Below are positions 21,601-35,198 of a stretch of DNA of 64,000 nt, piece after piece; within the stretch, counting starts at the first letter, position 1; every line of letters begins with the position of its first letter. The DNA lies in the NCBI GenBank assembly GCA_038503035.1, contig JAVSML010024581.1:97379-161378 (forward strand). Reading direction: 5' to 3'. Made by a program: the position numbers and the translations under genes. A model generated the notes under the pieces. The model searched no databases. It was not told the DNA's origin and saw only the letters and a program-made list of their open reading frames with translations. The stretch is from Crocodylus rhombifer (lineage: Eukaryota; Chordata; Crocodylia; Crocodylidae).

Positions 21601-24600
21601 CCTTCATTTGACACAGAAAATATTGAATCAGGAACCAATTTTTTTATATATAGCTGTACAGCTAGATACCTCCAGAGCTTCTCTTCCTTCTTGATTAATG
21701 CAGAGAGATATGTCTACCATTCCTCGCTACGTTCAGCATGATATGTCTTAAAGTCTCTAGGAGGATCCTGTGGGATGTATGATGTTAGAGAAGGGTGACA
21801 TGGGAAGAGATATCGTGAAAGATTTATGAGGCACAGTGAAATGGCAGTATACTCTTAGCCCTTCTTTTTTTCCAGTAGCAACTCCTCCAAAGGTTTAAAT
21901 GAAGCATAAACCATGCAAGGGCTTCTCAGTCAGTGGTTTCCACTGGGCTGCAGGTAATGGCTTAGGGGAAACCCCAGGCCTGTTTGTGCACACTTGCAAG
22001 GTTTATAAGGCAGAAGAGCTATTGCACTTCTCAAGCAATGTGAAATGGAGGCCTCGAGCAGACAGAAGCTCTGTAGTGCTCAGTGCAGACCTTCTTAGGC
22101 AGTAAAGTATGCTGGTAAGCTGAGTGGGGAAGCAGTGGAAGTGTGGCCAGTAGGTTCACATGCCTTGCAGCCCAGAGGAACACAGCTGCTGCTAGACTCT
22201 GGGGCTAGAGAGCAGCCAAACCATGGCAAAGCCAGTGCTTTGCATGTTGGGGGGGGGATTCCTTTCTTCCCCTTAGACCAGTGGCACCCTGGTTGATAAT
22301 CCTTGCCTTGGATCATGCTGATTTTACACAGAAGAGAGTGGGGTGGAGCTAACCATTAACGTGGGTGGTGCTGCACAGGTGTAGCTGGGGGGTGAATAGG
22401 CCGCTGAAGAAACTTTCCCCTTCACCAGGTGCCTGACCCTCCAATCTAGGGTCCCTAGTGACTTGAGTTGGGAAATGTGGCCCCTACTAGTGTTTCTCTG
22501 CCTGGAATCTTTCTCCTGTTGCAATCAAAGTGTAACTATAGCTGGAACCAATGGAATGACACTGATTCTGCAGCCAGAATCTTGGGCCCTCCATCCTCAA
22601 AGCTGGCTAAACCCTTTACAGTGACTTTTGAGCAAACAGTTGATCAGTGTCACCTAGTGCCAATTTTTAGGGAGAATCACTGCTCTCAAACCCCAAATTC
22701 TTGATGCCTCAATAATTCAGCAGCTGCAGAGAACGCAACACACAATTGGCAAGGAGCCTGGGACATCATTTAACTATTTGCTTTATGAAAATGAAACCCT
22801 GAGGGGTGAAGGGGGGTGGGCAGGGGAAAGCCTTAGAAATGTAGTATGAGGCGCTGTTTCTCCTCTTTGTTTTCTCATGCATTAATGTAGAACCCAAAGG
22901 TCTCTGAACATTGAAATGTAGCAACTGAGAAACTTTCAACACATTCCAGAGTCTCCACCTGTCCCAGGGAGGCAGGGATGAAGCTTCTCACAGCCACTGC
23001 TTGCCTAGAGTCTGTACTGCCATTAATATGTGCAGAATAATTAGAGCTATTGGTAGTTGTCTTGGGGTTTGCTGCTGAAAGGGAAATGTATTTATTGATC
23101 TGTTTGATTGGCAGTGACTGTAAAATATTCCTGAAGTGAGCCAAACGGTGGTGCAGCGAGCTGTAGGCAGGCACCAGCCAGACTCCTTGTTTCTTTTCCT
23201 GTGAGGTGTTCCCAAGCATAGTTTGCATGATTTGTTCCCAGAAAAATCAGCCAAATAGAATATGTTTCCATTCCTTTTCTAGCTGTTATTTTAATCAGGA
23301 AGCGGCTGTGCACTAGAAAGCGTGACCACAGGGTTAAGCTAATGCATGCAGGTCTTGGCGAACTCATGTACATTGTAACACCATCGCATTGTTCATTGTT
23401 TGTGTAGTTTGTGGGTTGCTCCTCTCTCTCAGGTCTGAGCATGGCTGCTACTCCGTGTTTGTACAGTGCCTAGCACAAGGGGCCATTCTTGTTTGTCTCT
23501 AAACTACAGCAATTGTGTTGTCATGACAACACTAAATGATGGTGAAGTAAGGTATCTCAGCAGTGCAGATCAGGTATTTAGCACACTTTGTTGGTTGCCT
23601 AGAGAGGCTTCTTCAGTTTTGCTATGGAAAAACTCACAAGAAGAACAGAATCCTCTGAGCACCTGTGTATTTGAACTTGCAGCACTCTAATAAGGAGTCC
23701 TGAGGGAAGGGTGGGGTGGTTTGTCAAAGCAAAAGCAGGGACCATCTTGGTGTATGGATACAGGGTGGGTTCTGTCAAGTTCAGGATGACCCTGTGAGCA
23801 ATCCTAGGTATCTTCAGACATCCACAGAGGGCCAGTCTCAGTGATGTGCCCCCTGGGTTGCTTGCTCTGCACCAGCCTGTCTTACCCAGCGACTAGACCA
23901 CTCTTTGCTGTACTTTATTCTGCTCCTCCATAATGAAGTTTGAAGACATGCCCTGTGAGAGTTAGTGTCCATGGGGTCAACACGAACGGTCAGCAAGTAT
24001 TACCCCACAGGCTTACCACAGGGCCTGGGCAGTGCAGTGCAGAGCTCCTGGGCATACCTTTCCAATGTGGCAATGTTCTTTGAATCCTGCAGAGCCCCAG
24101 ATGCATAGAGACCCAGTGGTGATGCTTCTATAACTTAAACCAAGGTTTTGGCTCCCCTTTCTACAACCGTTCTTGAGCCAGTAGAACAGGGTTTTTACTC
24201 CATTTACCTGCTTCCAGGCAATATAGCAGGGGAATCGCATGGCATTACTAGATACATTACATGTTTATCAGTACATTCATTGATTTTTTTAAAATTCTGT
24301 AGCGATTCCACACACAGAGCTCTATTTAAAGAAAGCTGGGGAGGTTTCTTAGGATTTGATTAGGGATTCTACTTCTCTCCTGTGCAGTTGTGACTCATAG
24401 TGCCAGAAGGATAATTAAGTCCAAACAGTCCACTCATTTGAGGTGCCTCAGTCTTCGGCTAGTCAACCTGAGACACCATGAGTGTAGTGTATTGAGGAGG
24501 CAATGACCTGTTCAGATCCCACAACGACAGAGTCATCTTGTAATTAGTGGATCCCATTTCCAAATTAGTGGACATTTGTAACATTTTGGCCTGTATTTTT

Positions 24601-24987
24601 GCAGACCCTTAAAATGCCCAAAACAATCATCCTGGAATCAGTACTTCTTCTACACGTTCCACATTGTTTCTGTAATGTGTTAGAACAGATTTACATGCAG
24701 TGAAAACATTTGTTCAGCATGTACTTTTATCACTGTATTGTACCTCTTGCTTTTGGTGGCACCTGCTTGCAGTAATAAACTCACTTCTGCTAAGATTAGT
24801 CCTGTACAATTATAAGAGCTCACTTTTGTGTGTACTAGTAGGTGAAACTGGTACAGTTATTTTGATTTACTGTAATCAGCAAAAGCTTAGCCAATTTCCT
24901 AAGGAACATGTGTTAGTATATAACAGGCATGGCAAAAAAATGAAATGTGGTTAAATCTCTGAAAGAGGCAAACGGCTGAGGAGCTTG
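18601..24987. other. ITPKB intron 2, proximal part
   Basis: No exon resembling the ITPKB kinase domain was recognised. Apart from the 69-bp duplication at 19020-19157, the sequence is mostly unique. Phrases near 19690-19880 and 23450-23500 (GTTTGTACAGTGCCTAGCAC) resemble widespread amniote L2-type or similar repeat tails, at low confidence. Confidence 0.5.
19020..19157. repeat. 69-bp direct tandem duplication
   Basis: Units 19020-19088 and 19089-19157 both begin GTCCTCGGGTAGGAG and end TCACTGTG. They differ at only two positions (TTTGTCTG against TTTCTCTG, and TTCACCTC against TTCATCTC). The near-identity implies a fairly recent slippage or unequal-exchange event. Confidence 0.97.
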
Positions 24988-25098
24988 AGTCCCATTTTCA
25001 AAAGTGGCTGAAGTATTTAAGAACCTAAGTGCTAGTGATTTTTTTTTTCAGTGCCGTTTAGGTTCCTAAGTGCCTCGGTCATTTTTGAAAATGGGACT
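24988..25098. mobile_element. Foldback MITE-like inverted repeat
   Basis: The left arm begins AGTCCCATTTTCAAAAGTGG and continues to GAACCT. The right arm is its complement, ending TTTTTGAAAATGGGACT. The arms of about 39 bases (24988-25026 and 25060-25098) pair with some mismatches around a T-rich centre. Similar foldback repeats are, to my knowledge, common in reptile genomes. No clear target duplication was identified. Confidence 0.75.
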
Positions 25099-25193
25099 TA
25101 AGTAATTTTTAGCTCATGTCAACAAAATGATATACAGGCTTTGCCTTTGTCCCAGCCACAGCTTACACAGTGGCTGTAAGTAGTTAAGGAATA

Positions 25194-25656
25194 CAGGTTT
25201 CCTTCACTTTATGCTGTACGTGCGTTCCTGGAAAACAGCGCGCAACTTAAATTCGCGTAAAGGGAACCCAGTTTACAATGTAACAGATAGGGATATGTTC
25301 CAAGACCTCAACTGTACTGACCCCCAGACCTATTTCTACCACTTTTACAAGACAATTTTGGTACTCACCAACAGCAGACAGTACACGCAAGCACAGGACA
25401 CTATCATAATGGGGATGGCAACTACAAAAACGTGTCTCAGACAATGCGCAAGGAGCACAGATCCATACAGGAGACTATATTTTGGTGCTCATCACTCCCA
25501 CAATGTACTGCACAAAGCAGCTGATTGTGGGTTTCCACTACACAAATCACATAGGAGTGAATTTACCTCACATGTAATGAATTTTTGGTATAAAAAGGGT
25601 CATCGCATAAGAGTGAACTAGCACATACAGAACCAGCATAAAGTGGGGGAAACCTG
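25194..25656. mobile_element. pogo/Tigger-like MITE with TA duplication
   Basis: The element starts CAGGTTTCCTTCACTTTATG and ends with the complement of CAGGTTTCCCCCACTTTATG, giving inverted termini of about 25 bases. It is flanked by TA on both sides (25192-25193 and 25657-25658), the duplication made by Tc1/mariner/pogo transposases. The start CAGG with a later CTTTAT motif resembles Tigger-type ends. Its 463 bp encode no transposase. Confidence 0.88.
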
Positions 25657-28600
25657 TACAATATCCGAGTCTTTCAAAAATGCATTCCTATGATTAGGTT
25701 TCTGTATCCATCCATAGTAGCCAAATAAGTCCCCTAATTTTCAGCAGAGCTGAGCACCCAGGAATTCTTAGCTTCCCATGTCTGACCAGAAACTGAAAAT
25801 CAGTCTCTGGGTTTCAACGTGAGTATGTGTAAAGGGATGCGGACCAAATCAGTGGTTCCTTTTGAAAATGGAGAATTAACTTCACTGTGTTTAGGTTTCT
25901 CATTCGACAGTACTATGAAATACTGTCTACCTAGAACACAGAGCATCTGTGACATTTTAGGTAATGCACATTTGTCAAACTTTTTGAGATCTTAATAGGA
26001 AAATTAATAAAGAAGTGCAAATTGTTTTTATGGGTGAGCACCAATGCAACTGTTCTATGTTGCAGTAGCTTTTTGAAGATGTGTAGAATCAAAATCTGAA
26101 GCAGCTGAGTGCAGTTAAGACTCCAGCTAACATTCTTCCTCCTACAACAATGTTATTATCAACAGCATCATGCATCTTAGTTATGAAAAAAGTGCTTTTA
26201 TAGTAAAAAAAAAAAAAAAAAAAATTATTAATGAGAAGGGAAAACGAGACACCCTACACAAAAGAACTCATTTGTTCTTTTCAGATCTAAGATTTGTTGC
26301 TTGTAAAAACATAGGGATTAGTTCTCAAGGAGAACTAGGATGTGAAACACAAATGTTTCTTAGTGCTTGCACTTGAGATTCTTATAAATGGTACAGTATT
26401 ATCTGATTAGCACTATGCAATAGGAACTCCATTAACATTCAGTAGTACTGGGGTACTTAAGTCATGGGAAAGCAGACCTCATCTCCCTAGAACATGTGCA
26501 GTCTCTGGCATTAGATGATTCTCTGCAATATACACTTAGGACCTGATTTTCAGAGATGCTGAGTACCTACAGCTCCTGTTGGGTGAAACCCTGACTCTGA
26601 ACCCTGAATTCAGTGGAATTTTTGTACAAGGCTTCACTTTTGGACCTCAGCTAGAGTTACAGGTACACAGCTCCCCCATCTCTGCCCATTTTCAGACACT
26701 TTCCTGAGAATTTGGATTTGGAACCCTGAACTGTCCTTCTAGTTCTTTTGCTCTTGCTTGAGCAATTCACAGGCATCAAGATACAGGAGAACTAAAGTAG
26801 CTGATTTCCTCCCCATTGAACTGTTCTCATTTACTGTGGCCTGTGGCTTCGTGGATTCCATTTTTGTTGTTCTCATGTACTCCAGCTGACAGTCTGGTCC
26901 TATCAGCTTTATTATCTTGAGTCCTTACCCCAGTTGCATGCTGATGTGAATCCCAACATGAAACTGGAGTTAACATCGGGGAGAATGAAGGTGCCACATA
27001 TGTTTTGAGAACCTACAAATGCTGTATTCAGACCCACCAGGAAGTAGAAGTCTGTAAGCAAAGAGACCTGCAGAGTGGCCTCTTGGAATTCACATTTCAG
27101 TGTGCTTTCTCCCTTTTACCCCTTTTTTATTCATGTCTTGTTGAATGTTCTTGCTTCCCCCTCCCACACTTAAATGGGTACAAACAGAACCAACCCTAGC
27201 AGTGGCCTGTCAAACACTGATTGCCTCCCCAAGGATTTTACCTTATGATGTATGCTTCAAATACACAAAAATAAGTATTATAGCATCAATCCAAATGCCT
27301 TCAGATTATTTCCATGAAATAGGCAGCCAGATGCTATGGAAGAGAGTGCCTGTACTTAAACAGGGAAAAGTCTACAGCACCATGAAGGGATTCCTCCTGT
27401 CCTGGGAGAGCCTACATGCCATTGAAGCAGTGCGCTGGGGGCCATAAAACCCTTTAAGTAGCTAGGGGAGAATTTCTTGAGCAGAAACAAAGAACAGCAC
27501 AGGCATCTTAAAAAGCCCACCCCACAAACTCTAGCATAGAGGGACTGGGTGGGAGGGGGCTTCGCTAGTGTGCCCATGTAGAACCGTATGAGGGAAATAT
27601 AGTGTAGTTTCTATTAGTAACAGTTTATTTTTAACACACAGTAGGGAGTGTTCAGACTTGCAGTGATAGGTGCAGAAAAAGAGACAGGCTTACCTTTCTT
27701 GTGATTTACAGACCAGAAATCAAGTCTGCAATCTCTTGTGGTATGTTTTATGCTGGTGGGTTTTTGTTAAATTAAAGGCAAAGTTATTGCACCCCTTGGC
27801 TACTCACATTAAATGTTTTTCCAATTTTAGCAACATTCTTTCCAGGCTCAGCTACATTTGTTTTTATATTCTCTATGGCAATTGATGACCTAAGCCTGAA
27901 ACTGTATAATTCTGCAGGATCTCCTGTTATGTATTCTTCCACAGCTGTAGCTGAATCAGGGCTGTACAGTCTCATGACAAGTTGTAATTCCTAATGCTTT
28001 CTTTAATAAATTCCAGATTTAAAGAGTCAGCGAAGTTTACATATCCAAAGTAATAATTTTAAACAATAATAAGGACAAATCCTGAATCAGGATTGTATCT
28101 TGTTTTTTTAATCTTCTCTGATCTGACCAGACTCTACTTAGAGGAAACCCAGAGGAACAGATATGTGATGAAGCAAACACCTTAATCTTTTAATAATCAA
28201 ATGGAAAATCCAGTAGCAGGTTGGCATAGAACTTAAGTAAGAAATTTCAGCTAAATCCTCACTGGGGACTACATAACAGATTAAAAATGTTGAGTTAGGG
28301 GAATATTTAGATATAATTAGAATAAGCCCTCAAGTTTCAAACAGTCTTCAGCTTATTGAAACTGATTCACCATTGCTATGGACCTTTGGAAGTCATTTAA
28401 TAGGAGTACAGAGTGGGTGTAAGATGCTACTACATAGTACATTTGTACAGGTGTAAATGACTGCACAATACACATGACAGTGATGAAAAGCGCACAATAG
28501 CTACTTGGCTCAAGGCCTGTTAACCATGTGGAGTTATACCTGCTTTACCTCAGTGAATGAAAGAAGGTGTGTCAGGCCCTGCATGTTGGTAGATGAATAA

Positions 28601-31600
28601 GAAATGGCTCTGAAATTGACTGTCAAATCCAATTTTTACGGTGGGCCACACCAAATATCCAGAACCAAACACTGTTTACCCTTGCAGGGATGCTCAAATA
28701 CATATCCACATATCATGGCTCAGGGCAATCACCAACCATCATGATTGGTTATTTATTCAAAGCAAAGTGTGTGGTCATTGTATTGGAGATATTGGGAAAT
28801 GTAATTGCTAGTGTGTTCAAGCAGCTACAGAAAAAGCTTGTTAATTATTATCTCTTGAGATATATTTCCATAATGCTAAAGGCCTTTTCCTAGCTTTAGC
28901 TGTAGGAACTCCCCTTGATGTAAGAGGGCAATATGAAGGCTGGGTGTCAAGGAGAAGGAGAACAAATATAGAAGAGATTTCAGAAATGAATGTGGATCTG
29001 CCTGAATTATTGCAATATGGTACAATGCTGCACAGTATATGTGAAACCCAGCCTTTGCAGAAACATTGTCAAGTACTGTCTCCTCAGCCTGATTACTCAT
29101 CACTTTCTCCTGGGAACTTGAACCTGTACGTTAAACTTCATTCCCTATCAATTTTGTCCTATTCCCACTTGACAAAACTTGGTTTCTCTCCTGGGCTTTT
29201 AACAGATCTGAAGCAAATCCTACTTGTTTGTAAATCCAACAAAGTTAGCTTCTTGCTCATGACACTCCCTGTTTTGATGGGCAAAAAGGTGTGTTTTCCA
29301 GTTTTAGAGTTAGCTTAACACTGTGGGATACCCCTCTTATGCTCAGTGGGAGAAGCTCAACTGGTAAAAACAAAATGTATACCAAAATAGATCTACCCTA
29401 GAAAGGAGGAGTAGCCAGTGTAGATCCAGTTACTGGGGAATACTCCCTGCAGAGGGTATTACAGCAAGTGCATGGAGCCAGGCAGGATAACAATCTTGTG
29501 CCAACCTGAAAAGCAACTGTCAGTCATTCCAGGAAGAGGGAGGATGTGGCCAGATAGACTATGCTCTTGCTGTTGTCAGCTGCCAGGATGGAAGTCAGAG
29601 TATTCAGGAAGCTTCTTTACCTCTACCAGGGGCTGGGTTGAGAAGAAATGGGAAACATAAGCACAGCATAAAACCACCTTTGCCATCCCTGTCAGTTTCT
29701 GGGCTGAGAGAATCTTGACTAAAAGAGATCATTGGGCCCCAGACTTGTAAGCAGTACAAATCTGGATCCAGATCTAGTGTTTGTCATCTGAAATGTCTCT
29801 AGGCCCCGATCACATGCTGTAGAAGGACTGTGCAGGATCAGGATCCAGGAGACTGTTTGCATCAATGGAGTTATTTGCATTAGGGGCACCAGTCATTATA
29901 CTAAGTGATGTACAAACATAAAATGAAAAGCTGGTCCCTATCCCTAAAAGCATTTGATCTAAGAATAAGACCAAACAACACATGAATACAGACAGACTGA
30001 GGTGGGGAGTATAAGAAAACAGTGAGACAGACTGGATTGGAATGGTGGGCTGGGGTCTCAGCACTAGCTGTGGTTGAGCTTTTGTAGCTGTCATTGAAAA
30101 AGGGCCATTTTGAGAAGTTTAGTGGAGAATACTGGGCTGAATTTGCAGGTGGTAGTGGAGAGCCCCTCCCCCCAGGTGTAAGAGGCAATGTGGATGTTAC
30201 CACTAAGGGGCTTGTTTGAAAATTTAGCAGATAGACAATGGAGGTTGGTATTGTGGACTGACTAGGGGGCAGGAGTTCATCTTTCAGTACTGAATGAGAG
30301 ATGTAGGAGCATGGGGATAAGCCACGAAGAGACTTGAAAGTGAAGAGATGTAGCTTATGTTTCATGCAACAGAGAAGAAAGAACTGATGGAGAGATGCAC
30401 AGAAAGGTGGAGGCAGGTGGATCTTTGCCACAGACTTCTGGATGGATATCTAGAGGGTAAGACTATATTGGTTAAGGCCAGAAAAAAAAGGATGTATCAG
30501 TAAGTGAGATGAGAGCTTGGGCAAGATTTTTTTGCTGCATGCATAGACAGGAGAGGGTATATCTTAGAGCTGGTATGTAGAAAGAATTGGTGAGACTTAG
30601 AGAGAACCTGGATGTGATGACCACTTGTTGAGCTCAGTTTTCCACACGCTGAAAAGTGAGTGCAAGGTGGGAGTAAACTATCAAGTCAGAATGCTAGCAC
30701 CTACACTCACATATCTAGGCCTAAAATATTTCACAGAGTGCCAGACTGAGGAGAATCAAGCCTCTGTATTCATTATACATCAGTCATATTTCCATTGAAG
30801 TTAATGGCAAAATTTCCAGTTTCCCTGAGAGAGCTGGTTTTGAATCTAAGCTTTACCTGTGTGGGGCCCAGAAACTATATATAATCTGGCAGCGTCAAAG
30901 GAATGGAGTGGCTTTTGGGGAGTTCCCCCAGTGCATTTGCATAAAACTGATGTAGGAAGCTATATACTGCCTCCTGTGCAGCCCAAGGGGAGAGGTGGCT
31001 GTCGGCATGTTGGGGCAAAGGTGAGAATGAAGGGTTATGACTGTTTTGAGCTGCCTAGAAGGAAGGTGGTCTTAGTAAAGCAATGTTTGCACCCATCCAG
31101 CCCAGCCCAAGTTACCGGTGCTGTGTTTTGTGCCCGTGGTTAGTAATCAGCTCTTGATAAGAGACAAGCCTTTCACTACAGGGCAGGTGAGAACTAGGAT
31201 CATTTAGTCTGTTGGATAATAAATTTTGCTGCAAAATGAGGTGAGGGTGGTAGGGGAGGGATTGGAGATGGTCACAAAATCTTGGAATTTGGCAAATAGT
31301 TTCAGCTGAAATAATATGGGGGACTTAAAAGAGGTCAAAACGTTGTGCAGACATTTTGAAAAGGGAATGTTGCATTTTGGAAATGCCTGAATGAAACATT
31401 TTGTTTCATTTTTGCCTCTTCATGGCAAATTGGTATTTTTCATTGACGTAAAAAAGGACCTGAATTTTAAAAAAGGTCAAAAATGTGTTGGGGGAGGATG
31501 GGGAAAGGTTAAGTAATCAGAAAATAAAATAAAAGATTGTTGTTTGGGAGCTGAATGAAACATTTGGACTGGCCCCTAACACTTTTTCTTGTTCTTTGTT

Positions 31601-34600
31601 TTGTCAAAAAACATTTAAAAGTCTGTTTCACTTCAAACTGAATTGTTTTTTCTCCAACTTTTTTGTTTTCAGCAACAGAAAAGTCATTTATTCTCTCAGC
31701 TCTAGCCCTGTCCAATCCTTAAATCTAATGGCACGAACAAGGAGTATAGTTTAATCTGAGGTCAACCACACTTTGCTGTGATTCAAAGTGAAACCTGTGG
31801 TATCAAATGAATAAGAGCTGAAGGATTTTTAGATAACTGGCAGCTTCTCCGGAAGGTAGACTGCATAGGCCCATTTAGAAAAATAACCTAAACTCACAGG
31901 GCCTCAAAATCTGATCTGGAAATCTTCAAGACAACTTGAGTTTGTACACAGCTGAATGGCAGACTTTCACTCTTCTAGACATTCACACTAGTCTCATTCA
32001 ACTGATTCATTAAAAGGAAACTGGCAGCCAACAAGCTAATGCTTCACAAAATACAAAGAGTGTGCAGGATCCCACACATTTGCTGGTTGATGAAGCTTCA
32101 CAGAGCTCTCTAGTCAAAGCTGTCCTTTCTGCTTTGTTTTTACAAAGTGGGGCAATTTAAAGGGTGGTAGCATGTGACAGTGATAGGGTAGACAGGATGA
32201 GACATTTTTACCACGGCACCATCTAACAGCTCTGAACATCCTGATAGAACATCAGAGAGAGAGAGAGATTATATCTGTCATAATACCTTGTAGGTAGGCT
32301 ACAGCTTTGGACAAAAGTCTTAAAACAGCAGCTGAGAACAGTAGAGTGAAACAGTGTTTGGGCTACGCTCACCAATTCTTTGGGCTGTGCCCACTGACCT
32401 GCACTTTCTTTCTGCCTGTGGCAGGAAGGATTGGAGTGGTAGAAAAATTTTGCCAGGTCTCTGCTACTGTCTTAAGTGAGGTGGTGGAGAGGCTACCCAT
32501 GCAACTGTCCAACTTGCTTTATGGCTTCTTACACCAGTGGTTCCACAGTGGTGGAACCAAGGGCTCCAGTGGAACCAAGAATCAAGGCCAGTGTCTTCCA
32601 AGCTGCTTGGTTCTGCCCAGGGGCAGCTGTGAAGCTCCCTTGTCAACAGCTGTACTACTGAAATATTTGCCAACCCCTTGCCCATTCAGAAACATGAACC
32701 AGAAACCGAAATTGCAAAGACCCTAGATTTTTTTCTTTAACCTTGGCTTCATTTTATTTATTTTCTAGTCTTAAAACCTTTAATTTGCAGTTTGGTTATG
32801 TTTCAGCCTTTGCCTGCAACCAGGAAGGCTAGCATCTTATGTATTTAGGTGAGAAACTTAACCAGTCACTTGCCTCCAAGAGCCAGGGCTTTAGGTAGAA
32901 CGCTGAATATCACAATGAGGCATGCAAAAAATTACAAGAGCTGGCAATACTGCAATTAATGGCTTCTTCCTCTCACAGGAATTCTACTAAATGGATTGAG
33001 AGGCCAAAAAAGAGTGCACATCTACGAAGTGGAATCTGTTGATTGTAATTGACATGAAGGAATCAAATCTTCCCTTCTTGCCAAAAAAGCTCAGACCTCA
33101 TGTATAAGTCCTTTAGAGGCAGGATCAGCTTAATTTACAGCTCTCTGAAATTTAGAAAACAGTACCTCCCAGATGAAATATGGAGAATAGACACACAAGT
33201 AAAGATAACAGAGGTAACAGGAGAGCTCACATCTGATACATTGGAGACCCAAGGCTATGTCATTTTCTAGTTGATTCTCCTATAAAACGTTAAAAGAGAA
33301 ATCATGCCTTACCCTGATAAAGGTGCATTGTGAGCCCTTTGATGCCAGCAGCAGCTAGGAGATGGGGAAAAAAGCTTTGATTATATTAATCCTAAAACAG
33401 GAAACCAGTGCAGAGACTTCTGGCTAATATATTTTTTCATTGCAGATTGCAAGATTTTAGCAGAGGTCTTGACTTTAGCAGATATCTTGACAATACTGAA
33501 AATAAAGAAGCAGGATTATCTAAACACCTTACAACTAACTACCTTATAACTGAATTCTACCAAGGCATTGGACTGATTACAGTGGCCGTATTTTCTACCT
33601 GTGCTAAAGGAGTTGGATGCAGACCTAATCTGGGCAAATAGATTGAAATCCTCTAAGGTTGGCTTCTTGTATTGAAATACTGTACCATTTACGTGTTTCA
33701 TTAGTAACTGATGGGCATACATCTTGCCTGCTAAGAACAGGGATATTGTTTCTTCTCTGTTTTTTCAGTATCTTTTCAGAGCCACTGGAAATGTTTAATT
33801 ATAATAATCCCCAAATTAAAGATATCAGCATTGGATGTATCTAATTTAAAATCAATGGGTAGCTTCTGTTATGCACCATCTGTTATACTGACTTCAGGGA
33901 AGTTGCACTAGTGTAACCAGGAGGGAAATTATGAGGAACTGTATACTACATCAGATGGTGTTTTGGCAATCATCTGCACACTGGCAAATTAGCACTGCCT
34001 GCTGTAGACCTAATATACAGAGTTAGAACATTTCCAGGATACAAAAATAGCTGAGGAAAGCAAGTTTACAGGATAGTATCAGAAAGCAGAGTTGCGTCAC
34101 AGTGATATTTTCCATTTATCCTATGTAATGAAATAACTTGGGAATGAAAGTCCAAGCCAGTTTAAACAGCGTAGCCAGCTGTATCATAACACACATTACA
34201 AAACACATACTGCATGTTATTAGTAAGTGTCAGCATTAATTGAACAGAAAGGGGATCTCGGAAACAAACGCTGGCCCAAGAAATACTAACAATGTGATAG
34301 CACTTAACAACTTAAAGGACTTGTACAATGGGATTATTACCCATTTGGAATAATAGCCCTGAAAATACAATACTTCTGAAAATACCTGCTAATCCCTTCA
34401 AACACTTAAACAAATACTAGTTTTTGTACCCAACAGTCACAAGTTAGACACACAGTCTTGCACATATACCAGTAAACTGGTGTTCATGTAGGATGCGGGA
34501 AACTCCCAGGCGTACTTTTTGGCCAATTCTTCTCCTGAAAGCATGTGCAATTTCTGTCGACCTCAATGAAACTAACGCACATAACCTCTAATTACGATAT

Positions 34601-34940
34601 TCGGTCTGTGCTATTGTCTTAGCAATTTTTTTCTGCCACTAAGAGTAGCTAATCCAGAGGAATACAGGCTGCAAGGCCCCCTAGCTGGCTCCCCTGGTTT
34701 ATTGGAACCCAGGTATTTGGGGAGAGCAACTGTGATTACAGAACATTGTTTCACTTAATTTTGAAATGCTGCAATGATGCTGGGTCAAACTCATCTCCGA
34801 TGTAGCTCTGTAGAGACCAGTGAACTTGTACCAGGGATGAATGGCATGAAAACAGAGGGAAAGGTGGGATGTTCACAACAGCGTTCAACGGAAACAAGAA
34901 ATGACTCCATGTATTGCACCCCTATGCTGCAAGCTCTGTG
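25657..34940. other. ITPKB intron 2, middle part
   Basis: Mostly unrecognised AT-rich intron. A run of 20 A lies near 26205-26224. The phrase TTTTCAGAGATGCTGAGTAC (near 26548) resembles a common reptile foldback repeat. Sequence at about 29885-30560 resembles an L2-type LINE tail. A short (GA)n run lies near 32250-32270. No exon was recognised. Confidence 0.5.
29885..30560. mobile_element. Possible L2-like LINE remnant
   Basis: Phrases such as TGATGTACAAACATAAAATG near the start and, further on, AGACTTGAAAGTGAAGAGAT, AACTGATGGAGAGATGCACA and GATGAGAGCTTGGGCAAGA follow the order seen in L2-type repeat tails of amniotes. This is recognition of wording only. A 176-codon minus-strand frame across it lacks any protein domain. 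Confidence 0.35.
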
Positions 34941-35198
34941 CTAGTGGTTCTCAACCTTTCTGGATTCAAGGCACCCCTCCATAACTTTTGTGAATGGAGT
35001 GGCACCCAGTTTCAAAAATGGATTCATATATTACCGTCCTTACCCCCTTGCAGAGGGGCTAGGCAGCTGGGGGTAAGGTTTGGTCAGGCAGGGACGAGCC
35101 TGAGCGTGCACTTGTCTGCTTATCTCTTCACACAGTTCACACATCTCCAGGATCTAGTATCATCCCAGGGTCTCTGGTAATCTGGTTGAGAATCACTG
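34941..35198. mobile_element. hAT-like DNA transposon remnant
   Basis: The start CTAGTGGTTCTCAACC and the end GGTTGAGAATCACTG form inverted termini matching those of many vertebrate hAT elements (CAGTGGTTCTCAACC). No convincing 8-bp flank duplication is left. The 258-bp body has no transposase. Confidence 0.8.

Noticed and set aside
29901..30431. 176-codon minus-strand frame as a gene
   Set aside because: It runs antisense through an L2-like repeat and shows no domain, signal peptide or splice-flanked structure.
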